Source: Ampelomyces quisqualis
Lineage: Eukaryota > Ascomycota > Dothideomycetes > Pleosporales > Phaeosphaeriaceae
DNA: 64,000 bases
Assembly (NCBI GenBank): GCA_018398575.1
Contig: JAGTXZ010000018.1
Span: 3,162,001-3,226,000 of the forward strand
Direction: 5' to 3'
The first letter of the stretch is position 1, and each line of letters opens with the position of its first letter. The position numbers were made by a program, and so were the translations under genes. Below the pieces are notes generated by a model. The model searched no databases. It was not told the origin of the DNA and was given only the letters and a program-made list of their open reading frames with translations. Shown piece by piece: positions 27,315-40,691 of this stretch.

Positions 27315-28239
27315 TTACATAATAAGGCTGCATTAGAATGTTTAAGTTATATGCTAGCGTCTAGCAGTTTATATAAAATTATAAAAAAGTTTTTTATACG
27401 TCTGTAGTTTTGTTAGTAAGAAAAGCTATTTATTGCCTTCTATTCTTTTGCACTATGTTATTCTATTATAATTTTATATTATCTGTTAGTGCATCTAACG
27501 CCCTAGACTATATGCTATTAGCGTAGATAGTAGTTAACAGATCTTTATAGTATACGCAGCTTGCAGCTAGTAAGAAAGTATATAGTAGCCTACTTCTATT
27601 ATGCATTTTAACGTTAGTTTAAGACGTTTATATTTTTAACTAAATAATTCTGCTCTACATTTTATAGATTTATTTATAAAAAGATTAGTTTTTCCTTTTT
27701 AACGCTAAGTTTACTGTTAATATAGTAGTATTTCTTTATTTAAGTATTTTCTCTTAGTATTAGCAACTAATATTGCAAATTGTGCAGTACATAGTATCTT
27801 ATAAAGAATACTATTATTGTCTATTATCTTGTATTCTTATATAATAGCCTTATTTCTTGTTAATATATCTTGTAGTGTAGTGTCTCTGCTTAGTGCTAGT
27901 ATGCTAGGGTGCTTAACTTCCTACGCTGCTATTTTACCTAGATGTTACTGTGTGTACATAATTTCTTAACAACTCTACTCTTTTAGTTGTATAGATTATG
28001 TACTACTACTTTAGATTATTAATCTAGTCTTTAGCTAAATATAGTTAGTGCTAGGTAATTATTCTTTAATTTTAGTGTTTGCTAGGCTAATATTATCTAG
28101 TTATTTTAGTTAATGCGCTAGCTAAAATACTAGAGATTATAGGCCCTATAAGATAATTTGTGCAATAGCTATTCTTGTTCTAGTTAAGTATAGTATTGTT
28201 ATACTTTTCTAACTGTAACTACACTATAACATTACTCTT

Positions 28240-29990
28240 AGTTTTTACACTTGCAAATAGCCTAGTGTTATCTTATTTTAGGTATATAGCATTCTTGTGT
28301 TTGTATTAGTGCAGTCTTACTACCTAGTTACGTATATCTTTTTAGCGTCTGTCTTGCAGCTCTGTAGCTATCTACTTTATAGTTGCCTATTATAGTGCTC
28401 TTAGCTTGTTAATATATTACTTATTGTTTATAGTAAACTCTTACTAACTTATATATACCTATAGTTAATCTATTATGTCTATTGCTTTGCAGTATAATAG
28501 TCTAGAGAGCAATAGTACTTTACAGTTCTCTTCTATCTTATTTAGGCTGTATATTACAATAATATAGTCTAAGAGGTAGGCTAGATCTTTGTAGTTAGGA
28601 TTGCGCTCTTTAAGTAACTTAATAAAGCTTCTAACGTCTATACTATTAACAACACACATGTCTTTAAGCTAGTTAACTAAATTGTTAAGCTTGTAGTAAG
28701 TCTCTTAGAAGTTAGCTATATATAGCTATAGGCTATAGTATATATTTAGATATATTAAGATCTACTAGCTACTATATATAGTCTTAGCTCTTATCTTATT
28801 ATACTACGCGCAACATCTCTAGCAAATAGCGTAGATAATATCTATTATCTTAGTAGAATGTTTGCCTATTATGCTTTTCTCTACTACAAAGTGTAAGAAA
28901 TAGGCGTAGACTTTAGCCTTCTATGCGCAGGTAATACCTTAGTCTATTAGTTAGTATAATGTTGTGCTACCTGCAGGTAGAAATATAACTCTGTTATATT
29001 AGTAAGCATTGTAACTTCTATTGCTATAATAAGCCTATAGTATATTAACACTACATATACTAAACGTTCTGCAGCAATTAGTAGCTTATCTAAAGCTTAG
29101 CTACTGCGTGTTTATAAGGTAAGAACTTGTTAATTAGTAACAATACTTATTTGTTTATATAGTTATTAAACTATTTTAGCTATTCTAGCATAATATTAGT
29201 GTCTATCTAAGTAAAATTATTGTTTTAATTAACATAACTAAGACTATAGATATTTAGGTTCTTCTTACTGTCTATATAAGTTGTGTAGTTTAAGGATTCT
29301 ATAAACTATAGAGGTACTTAGTCTAAGCTATCTACGTTTATATACAGCACACTAGTTATATACTTTTTGTCTAGTCTAAGTCTAGCTTCTAGATTGTCTG
29401 CTAATATGTATTAGAGCAAGTGTTTCTAGTATATGCTAGCCTTGTCTATATTATATAAATTCTTAGGCGCGTATCTACTTACTACGTTGCAAATCTCTTC
29501 TATTATAAGCTTAGTGTTCTTAACTGTTATACTACTGTAGTTACTTACTATTTTTGTAAACTATTTATGTAACTATACGCTATGTTATTGTTTATATATA
29601 GTAAGCTATCTGTTATTAAACTTTAGTATTTTGCAGCTATTGTATTTAGGCAGCTGTTGCCAAAGTTAACGTACAGTTTTGCAAATTATCTTATTAGTAA
29701 TATTAACGCAGGCTGCCTGCAACTCTATATACTAGTTATTTAGAGCTGCCTTAAGAGTTTTCTATTGTAGACGCCTATTGTGCGCGTAGTTATAGCTAGT
29801 GTATTTAGTTTTGTTGCTGTCTAAGTGTTCTTGCGTTGTTAAAAGAATATTAGTTATATTATTTAGTTGCATATAGTAGCAAAAGGCTCTAGTAGCCTAT
29901 ATAGTAAGTTGTTATAGTATTAAATACAGAAATAATACCTTATGTTTGCAAACCTTAACACGTTTTGTAATAGTCTAGGCATAACTATAT
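28240..29990 (-). pseudogene. Fot/pogo-like (DDE_1) transposase, copy 2, RIP-inactivated
   Basis: Counterpart of 17,760-19,500. The core block equivalent to NIDKARIY lies near 29,400-29,480, and the acidic C-terminal tail (KDLAYLLDYI) is still open over 28,465-28,659. Many TAG/TAA stops close the rest. Both copies share the gene at the same position, so it was in the family before copy 2 landed in copy 1. Confidence 0.6.
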
Positions 29991-30242
29991 TACTAGTTAG
30001 GCGTTAGACCTTAACCTATTTATAAACTAGATAATATAGGCTTAATATTGTAGTAGCAGAATAACTATAGAAACTAGATGTATTTACAATAAGCAATCTA
30101 CTATCTAATATAGTAAAGATAATACACTTGCGCATACTAATACTCTAGTAGCTACTTATAGCATTTAATATAAAATAAAATCTAAACTTAGCCTTAAACC
30201 TATACTAGTATTATTGTAGCACTAATTAGTTGCTCTAAGTGC

Positions 30243-30646
30243 TTATTGCAGTAAATAGCTTGCAATTAACGCTAATAGTACTCTCTAGTAGATAATAGTT
30301 ATAAATAGTGCAACGTAACTGTAGCTATTAGTTATTAAAAGAGCCTGCTGTAGTAGTAGGTTGCGTACAGCACTAGTAGTATTCTCTAGTAGATAATAGT
30401 TACTAATAGTATAACGCAACTGTAGCTGCTAGTAGTTAAAAGAGCCTACTGCAGTAGTAGGTTGCGTGCAGCACTAGTAGTATTCTCTAGTAAATAACAG
30501 TTGCTAATAGTGCAACGCAACTATAGCTACTAGTTGTTAAAAGAGCCTACTATAGTAGTAGGTAGCGTGCAGCACTAGTAGTATTCTCTAGTAGATAATA
30601 GTTGCTAATAGTGCAACGCAACTGTAGCTGCTAGTTATTAGAAAAG
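30243..30646. repeat. 101-bp tandem array, four copies (copy 2)
   Basis: TTAAAAGAG (or its variant) recurs at 30,335, 30,436, 30,537 and 30,638, exactly 101 bp apart. This is one unit more than in copy 1. Confidence 0.85.
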
Positions 30647-31270
30647 CCTAATTATAGAGATTAATACGTTTAAAGTGTTTGCTACCTTATATACTATACA
30701 TAAGATTTATAAAGTATTACGCGTTACCTTTTATGCATATTCTTCTCTGCTAAGCGTTTCTAAGACAAACAAATACAGGCCTATTGTTTTAATTTATATA
30801 GGTGTCCTTTAAAGTCTTAGTTGTGCCTACTAGCGTAGTAGGTATTCTTTTTGTTACTAGCTAGTAGTATCTTAGTGTAGATAAGTTTAATGCGCGTAAC
30901 TTCTTTACGTTAATAGAAGTTCTTAAAGCTGTAATAAAGCTTAGTAACAATAGAGAACTTAATGTTATGTAAGTTGTAGTTAGAATATCTTAATATCTAG
31001 ACGTTAGATTACTGCTTATAGAGTCTAATAGAAATACATTGTATATAGTATAAGAGAGGTTATAGCTACTTAGGTAGGCTTTGCTGTTAAAGAGCCTAAT
31101 AAGAGTGCTAGAATAGAGATGTCCTAATAAACAACTGCAACTCTACGTTATCTTTAATTTTTACCTATAATAATATATAGACAAAAGCATATAAATTATA
31201 GTTGTATCTCTAATATCTTCTAGTTACCTAATTGCATAAGAATTGCGTTCTTAAGTTAGGCTAAGTTGTT

Positions 31271-31858
31271 AATATATATTACAGGACATAACAAAGTTAT
31301 TGTAATAACAGCGCTCTTAAGTTAAGCTAAGTTGTTAATATGCGCACTAGGATACTATTATAGTTGTTGTTATAGAGATTCTTGCTTTTAAACACGCTAT
31401 AAGGTATCTTAGTTAAGTAATAGTGTTGTAGGACATAATAAAGTTGTTATAACAACAGCGCTCTTAAGTTAGGCTAAGTTGTTAATGTGCACATTAAAAT
31501 ACTATTATAGCTATTGTTATAGAGATTCTTGCTTTTAAACACGCTATAAGGTATCTTAGTTAAGTAATAGTGTTGCAGGATATAACAAAGTTATTGTAAC
31601 AATAGCGCTCTTAAGTTAGGCTAAGTTATTAATATACGTATTAGGATACTATTATAGCTGTTGTTATAGAGATTCTTGCTTTTAAATACGCAATAAGGTA
31701 TCTTAGTTAAGTAATAGTGTTGTAGGACATAACAAAGTTGTTGCAACAACAGTACTCTTAAGTTAGGCTAGGTTATTAATATACGCTCTAGGATACTATT
31801 ATAGCTGTTGTTATAGAGATTCTTGTTGTTAAACACGTTATAAGGTATCTTAGTTAAG
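31271..31858. repeat. 147-bp tandem array, four copies (copy 2)
   Basis: The CTTAGTTAAG block recurs at 31,408, 31,555, 31,702 and 31,849, 147 bp apart. Copy 1 has three. Confidence 0.85.
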
Positions 31859-32139
31859 CTACAATATCTAAATAGCTACTAAAAAGTCTATCTAGGACAT
31901 AAATTTGCTTCTATACTAGTAGGCTAAGAAGTAGCACAGGTGTAGTGCTAACAACATAGTAAAGCTTAGTTTTAGATTTTTAAACTACATAAACATATAA
32001 ACATAATAGGTATAGTTTTAGTTTTATAAGAATAAAAATATAATAAAGGATTAAGTTTCTTAGACTTATAAAAAATATATATACAAAGACAGTAACATTA
32101 AATTAGAAGTATAAGTTACGTGTTAAGAAGCAGCTGTAT

Positions 32140-32316
32140 ATATAGGCATATAAGTAAATTTATCTCTAGTTTTAAGGTTAGAAAAGTGTAAGGAGGCGCA
32201 AGTATATAATAGATAAAAATAACACTAGGTTCTGTGTATGTTTTAATAAAAGACTGTTACCTTAACCCTAAGACTAGAGACACATAGGTAAATTTATCTC
32301 TAGTTTTAAGGTTAGG
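32140..32316. repeat. 134-bp repeat, about 1.3 copies (copy 2)
   Basis: GGTTAG blocks at 32,176 and 32,310 lie 134 bp apart. Copy 1 has one more unit. Confidence 0.8.
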
Positions 32317-33879
32317 AAAATATATATATAGTAAGAGGCAGAGAGTAGCTAGCTAGTAAGGCTATTATATACTCTATTAGCGCTAATAGTTTAAGAGTAA
32401 GCAGCACGTAGATGCGTTTAATGTATAGTAGTTTGTTAACAGTCTTTGTTACTATTTAGCTTCTGTTATATTTGCATATTAGAGTAAGTTAGAATAGTAG
32501 TTTCTAGTAGACAACTGTCTTATACTATGCTAGAGAAAGAATATAAATTAGATCTGCAGGCATTTTAAAACTAGAAAAGATTAAATATACTAGCTACTTA
32601 GAACATTAGTTAACACTGTATATAAATTATACTTATTATTTCTTACTATTAAGTAATTGCCTACGCCTATTACTAGTCTTACTTATAGTATATATAGTAC
32701 ACTATTCTACCTGCTTCTATCTATACTAAGCCTAGCTACTTTAGTACAAGTTGTATATTAGGCTGCTAAAGCTACTAGTCTATTTTTTTTATACTTTTAA
32801 ACTTTGTACGTGTCTACTTGCAGGTATACTTACCTTTTTAGGTGTTTAGGTTCTACTATATATATTCTAAACGCGCAGTAACTTGTTTATTCTAGGGTGT
32901 TAATATTTTTTAGCGTAAAGATTATTATTAATATTAATCTTTATTAAGCTGTGTTAGCTAGCCTAACTAATCTAGTTGTTAATAAGTAAGCTCTAGTGTA
33001 ATAACGTAACAGTTATTAGAGTAATAAGAAATATTAAAGAAAAGAAAAATATTAGTTATTACGCCTATAACTATTAGTATAGTTCTGTATACAGGTTAGG
33101 TAACTATTAGCAACAGTAGACTTTAGTAGACTACTATAGACAACAGACTGTGCAGCATAAAATAGATGCTGCTAGTAACTACCTTAACACTATGTAACTA
33201 ATGTTAATACTGTTTTTGCACACTTAGTCTCCTTATATCTAAACTATAGAGTTATATATAAATAAATTAGTAATAGATTATATATGCATACTATATAGCT
33301 TTTACACTAAGACGTACGTAAGACTTGTTAAACACAGTGCTTAATACTAGACACGTTACTACCTACTACCTAATAATACGCTAGTTATAACTCTTAATAC
33401 TATAATATAATAGTATAGCCCTAATAGCTGTAACATAATAGATACTACTCTAGACAACGCAGCACTTGCTTTATACAGTAACACCTTATATAAACGTAAC
33501 TACACTCTAGCTAAATATAAGGTAATAGAGTAGATATGCCTAATATTAGCATCTATACAAGAATAGGACAAGCTGTTTAAGATAGTAAGTAAATAGCACG
33601 CTAGCAAACTCTTTAGTTTAGAAATAGCAGACGCAAAGCAGTAGGCTACACGTAGCTAAATAGTGCACGCGTACTAACACTAATAAGAATAATATAGTAG
33701 AGCCCTTTAGTTTACTTTTTATACTAGCGTTTGTATTGTAGCTGCAAAGGATAAAATATATATTAGGTAATGTTAACAGCCTCTTTACTAATATATAGCT
33801 ACACAAGCTACATTTATAGCTACAGTTCTAATTAGGGCGCTAGTAGCAGCAGGCTATGTTAAATATTTAATCTAGGCTA

Positions 33880-36450
33880 TAAGACAACATATAGATATAA
33901 GAGGACGTAGTAATTACATCTAGGTTACTAAACCTTTAACTTAACTAACATATATGTATATACTAGAATATTGTGTTACAGATTGCCTTTATACTTAGTT
34001 ATTACCTATTTGCTAATAAGATAGTTTACGCACCTAGCTATTCTTTTACAGGTATGCCTAACAAACCTATAAGAGTGTATTACAAACTATACTTAGAGGA
34101 TTAGTAGTAGTTAATATAACAGCGCTTGCTAGATAGTGCAACTCTTATACTAGTTATACTAGTAGTAGACAAAATATAGTTCTCTATAATGTCTAGTAAT
34201 ATAGCAGTATAGCTAATATATGTTACTATTAGCAATCTTAACTGTAAGGTATAACAACGCAGAATAACACCTAGAACACTACTAGCTAGATTTATTCTAA
34301 CAGCTAAGCTTCTAGATCCTATTTTAAAGAGTAAAGTATATTATTACTATATAGGTAAACCTTTGTTACGTAAGTACTAACTACAGCGTTAATAACAGAG
34401 GGTTACTATAGAGAATAGACACTAACTAGTAACTACAGCACTTAAAGAGGCTGCTAAATACAGTATACAGCTAGAGTGTACTAACTAACAGACGTAATAG
34501 TGTTACTTAACTATTTGTGTAATTCTAGCTAACTATAAAGAGTAAGTGCTACTAACAGGTATAAAGAAAAACAGATACTATACTTAATGTATAGTACTAC
34601 TAGACAAATAAGAGAACTTGTGTAATAAATATCTGTAGTAAACAGAAAAGTATATACGCTTGCAATAGGGTTATTGTCTTAATAAAGAACACAAAAATTA
34701 CGTTTATCTAGTAGAGTACTTTAGCTAGAATTACTACAACTTTAATATATATAAGTTGTTAGCTATAGATATATTATATCTACTGCTTAAGGAGTTAGTT
34801 ATAAAGAAATTAGAATTTATAAAAGATATGCTAATAGATATATACCCTAGACAAAAGAAGAGCTAGAATAGTGCTGCAGTTCTAGTAGTAGAAGATAACA
34901 GCTGTGCCTAGTTAAATAAAAGGTTTTGCTAGGTTAAGTATAACACTAGACTAAAACAGTTTAATAACAAAAGAGCTTTTACAGAAGTGTTATAGTAGAC
35001 TAGCGCAGAATAAAAAGTAGTAATTTGCCAATTTGTAGCAGTAGTGTCTTTTCTGCTAGCAACTAAGGCACTATACGCGTTGCATTTTATCTAGGCTGCG
35101 TGCAATCTGCTAGTACTCTTATAATATAAAAGTTATAACAAAAATATGTTAGGGTATATGTTGTTAGCTATTAAACAAATAGATGTTCTAAAAGAAGAGT
35201 TTTAACCTTTTAGACAAACGCAAAGAGAAAAAAAGGATTTTAACTACTCTAAATAGCACGCGCTAACCTATATTATTAACAATATTTATATATATAGAGC
35301 TCTTAATAGCATATGTACTAGAATAAACAGCAAGGCCTACTATATTATAATAGTAAAACAATTCTACCTAATAATAAACAAGAAAGATTTTCTTGCGCAG
35401 ATCTGCTTCTATAACTCTAGACAGCTTGCGCTTATAGCGTTTAAACATAAGATAGTTATAGACTAAAGTTAATAGTGCACTACTGCTAACTAGCGTAAGT
35501 ATACCTTTACTATAAGCGTATTAACAGTAATACTATTTAAACAACTTAGATAGTCTATACTAGGCATGTTACCAAATTCTATTATACTGCTCCTTAGTAA
35601 GGTTACTGCATATATTACATTGCTAGACTTTATACATGCTGCTGTAGTATTTGTCTAACACTACTATTAGAAGGTAACTAGCTGCCTTATTACCTTATAT
35701 AATAAAGATAGATAGGACTCTAACTCTTACTAGGTAAACAAGATAAATATAAAAATACACTTCTTTATAAGATGCTTAAGGCTATTAGGCAAATGCTATA
35801 ACAACCCTAAATATTACAAAGAAGATATTATGTAATACGCGCCTAACTAGTACAAGACTAGAAAATATTGCAAAGATTACGTGTAGGTGTAAGAGTTTAA
35901 ATATAAGGACTATACGCAACTATCTTAGACTGTTGCAAACAGTAGAGCTGTAGCTTAGGTACACCTAATACTTACATTTATTAACAACAAACACTAAGAC
36001 AAGGATAGAAAGAAATATAAGTATACAGGTGCCTTTTGCAAAGTTATAGTGTTTAACAATAATAGTTAAAGTAATAATATAACAAAGATACTAAGTGTGC
36101 GCTTCTGTACATACAGTATAAAGACTAAGCAACGCATATTACAAGCATTTAAGGTATACAACATAACAACTATTATTTGCCCTATGTACTTAGTACTAAA
36201 GAATCTACCTATACTTAATAATAAAGTCTTTGTTTCTTATTATATAAATAATTACATTAATTAAGACAAATATAATAGACTGTATTCTTTTACGTTTAAT
36301 TAAGACTAGATACGTATAGTGCAGAATTATAAACAGAAGCAAGTGTAGTAAGATAACTAGTATATAGCGTTAGACACAGTAAATAGAATTATATATCTAA
36401 TAATAGCTCTACTATTACTTTAGCTTACCTAATAGAACGCAAACCTACTA
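33880..36450 (+). pseudogene. Plavaka-like transposase, copy 2, RIP-inactivated
   Basis: Plavaka transposases are large fungal enzymes placed near the CACTA/CMC group. The frame (stops only TAG/TAA) shows, in order: a region read as AP-x-YSFTG-x-P-x-KPIRVYY (about 34,030); the core ILVVDKIQFSIMSSNIAV (about 34,150) followed by the VTISNL strand; a C-rich step near 34,580; the DILYLLLKELV helix near 34,760; and the block FNYSK-x-HAL with NKKDFLAQI downstream (about 35,240-35,400), which matches the family's FN-x-PK-x-H and N+KD-x-xxQ region. A further readable C-terminal part runs to about 36,450. This gene is uninterrupted here but split by the hAT element in copy 1. Confidence 0.7.
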
Positions 36451-37439
36451 ATATAATAAGCGCTATAACATAAAACTGTAGCGTAAGGCTACTAACGCAA
36501 CCTTCTTACTACACACTATACACTACTACAAACGCGTAATAATAGCAACTCTTATCTACGTACGCAAGTATTACAGAGATATTATAATAGTTACCTAGAA
36601 TTGCTAGTTAGTGCAGACAGAAGGATAGTACTACTATAGTAATACTAGACACAATTGTTAAAAGACAGTATATATAATATAATGCAACTAACAGCAGAAG
36701 AATATAACTTAATATACTCTAACGTAGAATAAGAGATAAGGAGGCAGAAGATGCTAGGCTGTTCCCTATAGATAACTATAGCAAAAGAACACCTATAGCA
36801 AATTATAAGAGTAATTGTATTATAACAGAACAGACTACTATAGAACGCAGCTAATAGTTACCTTATCTAGACAATTATACACTTTACTATCTAATGTAAC
36901 TACAACACAGCTTAACAGATGTGCTTATAACAGAATAAAACTAAACTAAACAATAATTAGAAGCAAGCTTTGCTAGATAGAAACCTGCGTAGAAAGATAA
37001 TAGAAATAGTTAATAAAGAGTTAAGTATAACACAAATTACCCTTAATATAATAACTATATTAGTGTTAAACGCAACTAGAAACAAGTACACTCTTATTAG
37101 AACAAACTAGCTATTATATACACACTATAACCTGCTAGCAATAGACAAGTATATTAATAACCTTAATTATAATTTGTTTGTGCAGATATTAGAGCACAAA
37201 TTAGGCTTTAAAAGTAAATGCAACAGCATATATTACTATATAAAGAAGAGAGATAGATAGGCGTAAATATAGATATCTATAAAGGTACACTAGTATAGCG
37301 CATTATAAGAGACAGTTGTATTAAAGATACACTAGGTGTTATTTACAATTAAACTACAAACATAACTAGCATAGTAGTATACTAGATCTATACTAACAAC
37401 TTACTAGGTAAATAGTTTTCTGCGTGTAGAGCTACTAGA

Positions 37440-37800
37440 TTGCCTATATTGCGCGCACAACTATTTATACTAATAGTAGACAACTATTATATACGCTAAT
37501 ATTTAGTAAAGGACAGAAAGATAGAAGGGTACCTAATTACCTGTATTGCGCGCACTACTATTTGTGCTAACAGTAGATAACTATTGTATACACTAATATT
37601 TAGTTAAGAATAGAAGAGCACCTAATTGCCTGTATTGCGCGCATAACTATTTGTGCTAATAGTAGATAACTATTATATACGCTAGTACGCAGTTAAGGAT
37701 AGAGAAAGGCCTAATTGCTTATATTGCGCGCATAACTATTTGTGCTAACAGTAGACAACTATTGTGTACGCTAGCACGTAGTTAAAGACAAGAAGCTATC
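37440..37800. repeat. 89-bp tandem array, four copies (copy 2)
   Basis: GCGCGC blocks at 37,451, 37,548, 37,637 and 37,726 give spacings of 97, 89 and 89 bp. Copy 1 has five regular units. Confidence 0.85.
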
Positions 37801-38049
37801 TAATTAAATAGCCTAACTGCTACGCTCTAGCAGAATTTAAGGTAATATTAGACTATATATGTTATAAAAACCCTACTTATGCCTGTAAAGTAAAAATCTG
37901 TTGCGCTATATATATTACTTACTTCTGCTACTCTTACTAATAGTTCTTTAACATTTAAAGAGTAAGCGCTTACTCTGTATACTCTGTACTAAGTAGTAAA
38001 TTTAAGTAATGTTAGCAGTATACTATATCTCTATCTAAACAAGCGCTAA

Positions 38050-40150
38050 AACAAGCGCTAACAGACAATAGTGTAAAGGTTAGGCTCTTAGAAAATGTAA
38101 CTCTAGAACTAATATACTAAAAACTAAGATACTGTAGAGACTAAAAACTGTCTAGACTCTAACGCTACTGTCTTTAAGCCTTAACTCTAGAATTAGAACA
38201 GAAGTATAACTAACTGCTACACTAGCCTAACTAAAAAGTTACCTAATAAGACAGCCTAGAGATTAAATACTATATACTTCTAGATCTATAGCCTTACTTG
38301 CTTATTAATAAGAAAAATCTAGATACAGCAGTAGTATAAGCATAACAAGCTAACACAAACTAAAAACCTATAGGACTAACACATAGAAAATATTAGTAGT
38401 TAAAAGAAAACTACTATTAGACTTAAGGCTATTACATTGTAAGAAGATGCCTTGTTATATATAATTAAGTAGTTCTAACTATTATAGAGTTGCAACTCTT
38501 CTTATCTAGTGCAGACCTATTTAGGTTACTACTATAGAGGAAAGAAAAACGCTAAGTAAAGAAAAGTATGTTACTAGAAAATAAGACTATACTAGAGAAG
38601 GCAAGAGTTATCCTAGTAACGCAACTACTTACTAATAATAGAAAGACACTATACAGTATAGTAATAACGCTATAGCTTAATACACGCAGGCATGTGTACG
38701 CCTAAATGCTGCTAGACGCTTAGACAGAAGTATAGAATACTCTACTGTTGTTAGTTTAATTGTATATTAGCTTAACACTATATAAAGAAGCTGCCTACTA
38801 TATAAGTACTGTTACAGCCTGCTAAGGATAGTAGCTAATAGTAGGCGCCTAGATACTAGACATGTGCAGCAACTTGTAGACCTACGTAATAAGGTAAGAA
38901 TAACTAGAAATTACTAGTACCTACACATTAAACTACCTAGACAGATAGGTTCTTAAGCCTAGCAAACTGCTTAAAGACTTTGTTTACCTACTATAAGACC
39001 TAAAGAACGCAAGTATACCTCTAAAACAGCTATACTAGCTAACTAAAAACAGCCTAAATCTGCTAGATTTCTAAACCCTAGTCTTGCAGCAGTAATAGCA
39101 CAGTTATTCTATAATAACAGGAAATAGAGCATTACTGCAATAACTAGAAATTAAGAGAAGTTTAATAAACTAAGTGCAAATATAGTAGCACTAATAGGCT
39201 TAGTTATATTTAACGCAATAAGAGAATTTAATAATAATAGTACTAGGAAAACTATACTCTTCTATAGACACACTATAGAAAGTATATTGCAAGTTCTATA
39301 CATAGTATTAGCTAATAGAAAGCAGACTACTTTAATGCTATTTGTAAAAAATAAAAGAACCTAGAAGGTATTTAACAGATTCTTATATAGAATAATATAC
39401 AACAGGATATTACTATACACATAAACTAACAAGAGAACAACAGGGCTAATGTTTTAGTGCCAAAGGATACCTATAACAACAACGTAGATAATATCCTAGC
39501 TAACTGTATAGAAAAGGAGTAAGATTGCTATAATGCGCTTATAGACAATTACAATAACAAAGAGAAAGAGAAGGCAAACTACTTAATAGAAAAGAATAGA
39601 AAGGAAGACGTTAAAGAGAGAAAGAAAGTTCTACACAGAAACACTAACAATATAAGTAGGTCTAAACGTAATACAACATATAATAACTTATATAGAATAC
39701 TGTTTATATACGCGTACGTAAAGTATTAAGTAAGGTAAAAGATATTTTGCTAGAAGAGTACAGATATATAGATAAACTTACACTAGAATACCTTTATAAG
39801 GCAGATAAATAGCTATAGTTTAAGAACTATAGAGGTAGCTAGAGCATTGTAGTAGAAGACGTATAGAAAGAATTTATAACGCAGGCTTACAATATTGCAA
39901 TTAAAGGCAATATACTTAATGTAATTACCTTAACTAAAGAGAAATAGTAACTAGAACTAGACAAGTGCAATAGGTTAGTGTAACAGTATAAAGAAGAAAT
40001 AGAGTATTATTAAGTAGTTGTAAATAGTAAGTAACGCAAATGTTACAAGAACTAGATATAGTTTTACTAGTATAACGCGTAAATACTGTTAGGTTAGCTT
40101 TAATATAATATAACAGTGTAGACTACTATAGCAGATAGTGCAGCACTAGC
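38050..40150 (+). pseudogene. Unrecognised coiled-coil-like coding region of the giant element, copy 2
   Basis: The + strand reads as charged protein with TAG/TAA interruptions. Around 39,440-39,720 it is rich in Lys/Glu/Asn with spacing that suggests a long coiled coil. The same reading is available on the minus strand of copy 1 at about 1,700-3,850. No domain recognised. Confidence 0.3.
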
Positions 40151-40479
40151 AGACATAGCACCTAATCCTAACATAACTAACTAGTAAGATAATTACTGCT
40201 CTATAAGTAGTAGTAGCTGCTACAGCCTTCTATACATAGAGCGCGTTGTATACCTGCTAACGCGTACCCTATAGGACGTTAAGCCTAGTAGCTGCGTCTA
40301 GGCTAGCCTACTTTTAAAGGAGCGCAATTTGTCTATGCTATATTTAATTAAAAAGCCTATATAACTAAACAAGAGAGACTAGCTTAGTTAGCCTACGCTA
40401 CAAGAGTGTAAAGACACAGGCAGCTAGCTATAGTATATAGTTCTACTAGTGCTATAGTACTTAACAGTCCTTAACTATT

Positions 40480-40689
40480 AAATCTAGCAATACTAGTAAC
40501 ACTAGCAACACTAGCAACACAGGCAACGCAGGTAATACAGGTAATTTGCTATTAGGTTGCTGTTAGGTTGCTAGCGACTAGAAGTAAGTAGAGCAACTTT
40601 AGCAAATTGTCTAGTAGATAGTATTACTATTAGGCAGCCGCAGGTTGCTGCAACTAGGCTAACTAGACAAATCTTAATTTTTTCTTACG
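40480..40689 (+). repeat. Subterminal repeat zone and right terminus of giant element copy 2
   Basis: Direct repeats of GCAACACTA/GCAACACAG (about 40,490-40,545) lie next to GGTTGCTGTTAGGTTGCTAG. The end matches the 1,177 end of copy 1 and the 53,130 end of the 834-bp element. Confidence 0.65.
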
Positions 40690-40691
40690 TA

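Larger units (their letters stand above)
23021..40689 (+). mobile_element. Giant TIR transposon, copy 2 (17,669 bp, nested in copy 1)
   Basis: It starts CGTTAGGAAAAC and ends with the inverted TTTTTTCTTACG, and is flanked by TA on both sides (23,019-23,020 and 40,690-40,691). It is inserted in copy 1 in the opposite orientation; copy 1 sequence on the left stops exactly at the first TA and resumes after the second. From left to right it holds: a decayed unrecognised gene (minus strand, ends near 23,700), the 171-bp duplication, a Fot/pogo-like transposase (minus strand), the 101-, 147- and 134-bp arrays, a Plavaka-like transposase (plus strand), the 89-bp array, a coiled-coil-like coding region (plus strand) and a repeat-rich right end. 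Compared with copy 1 it lacks about 0.93 kb near 24,705. Confidence 0.8.

Noticed and set aside
14055..33806. Nearly identical 62-residue open frames at 14,055-14,243 (+) and 33,618-33,806 (-)
   Set aside because: They lie antisense to, or just upstream of, the Plavaka-like gene in the two giant copies. The frames stay open because the mutation makes few stops on that strand, and they are hydrophobic low-complexity sequence.
1177..40689. Assembly artefact (false palindrome)
   Set aside because: The two copies differ in tandem-repeat numbers, in scattered base changes and in the hAT insertion, and the junctions show TA duplications, so they are distinct copies.
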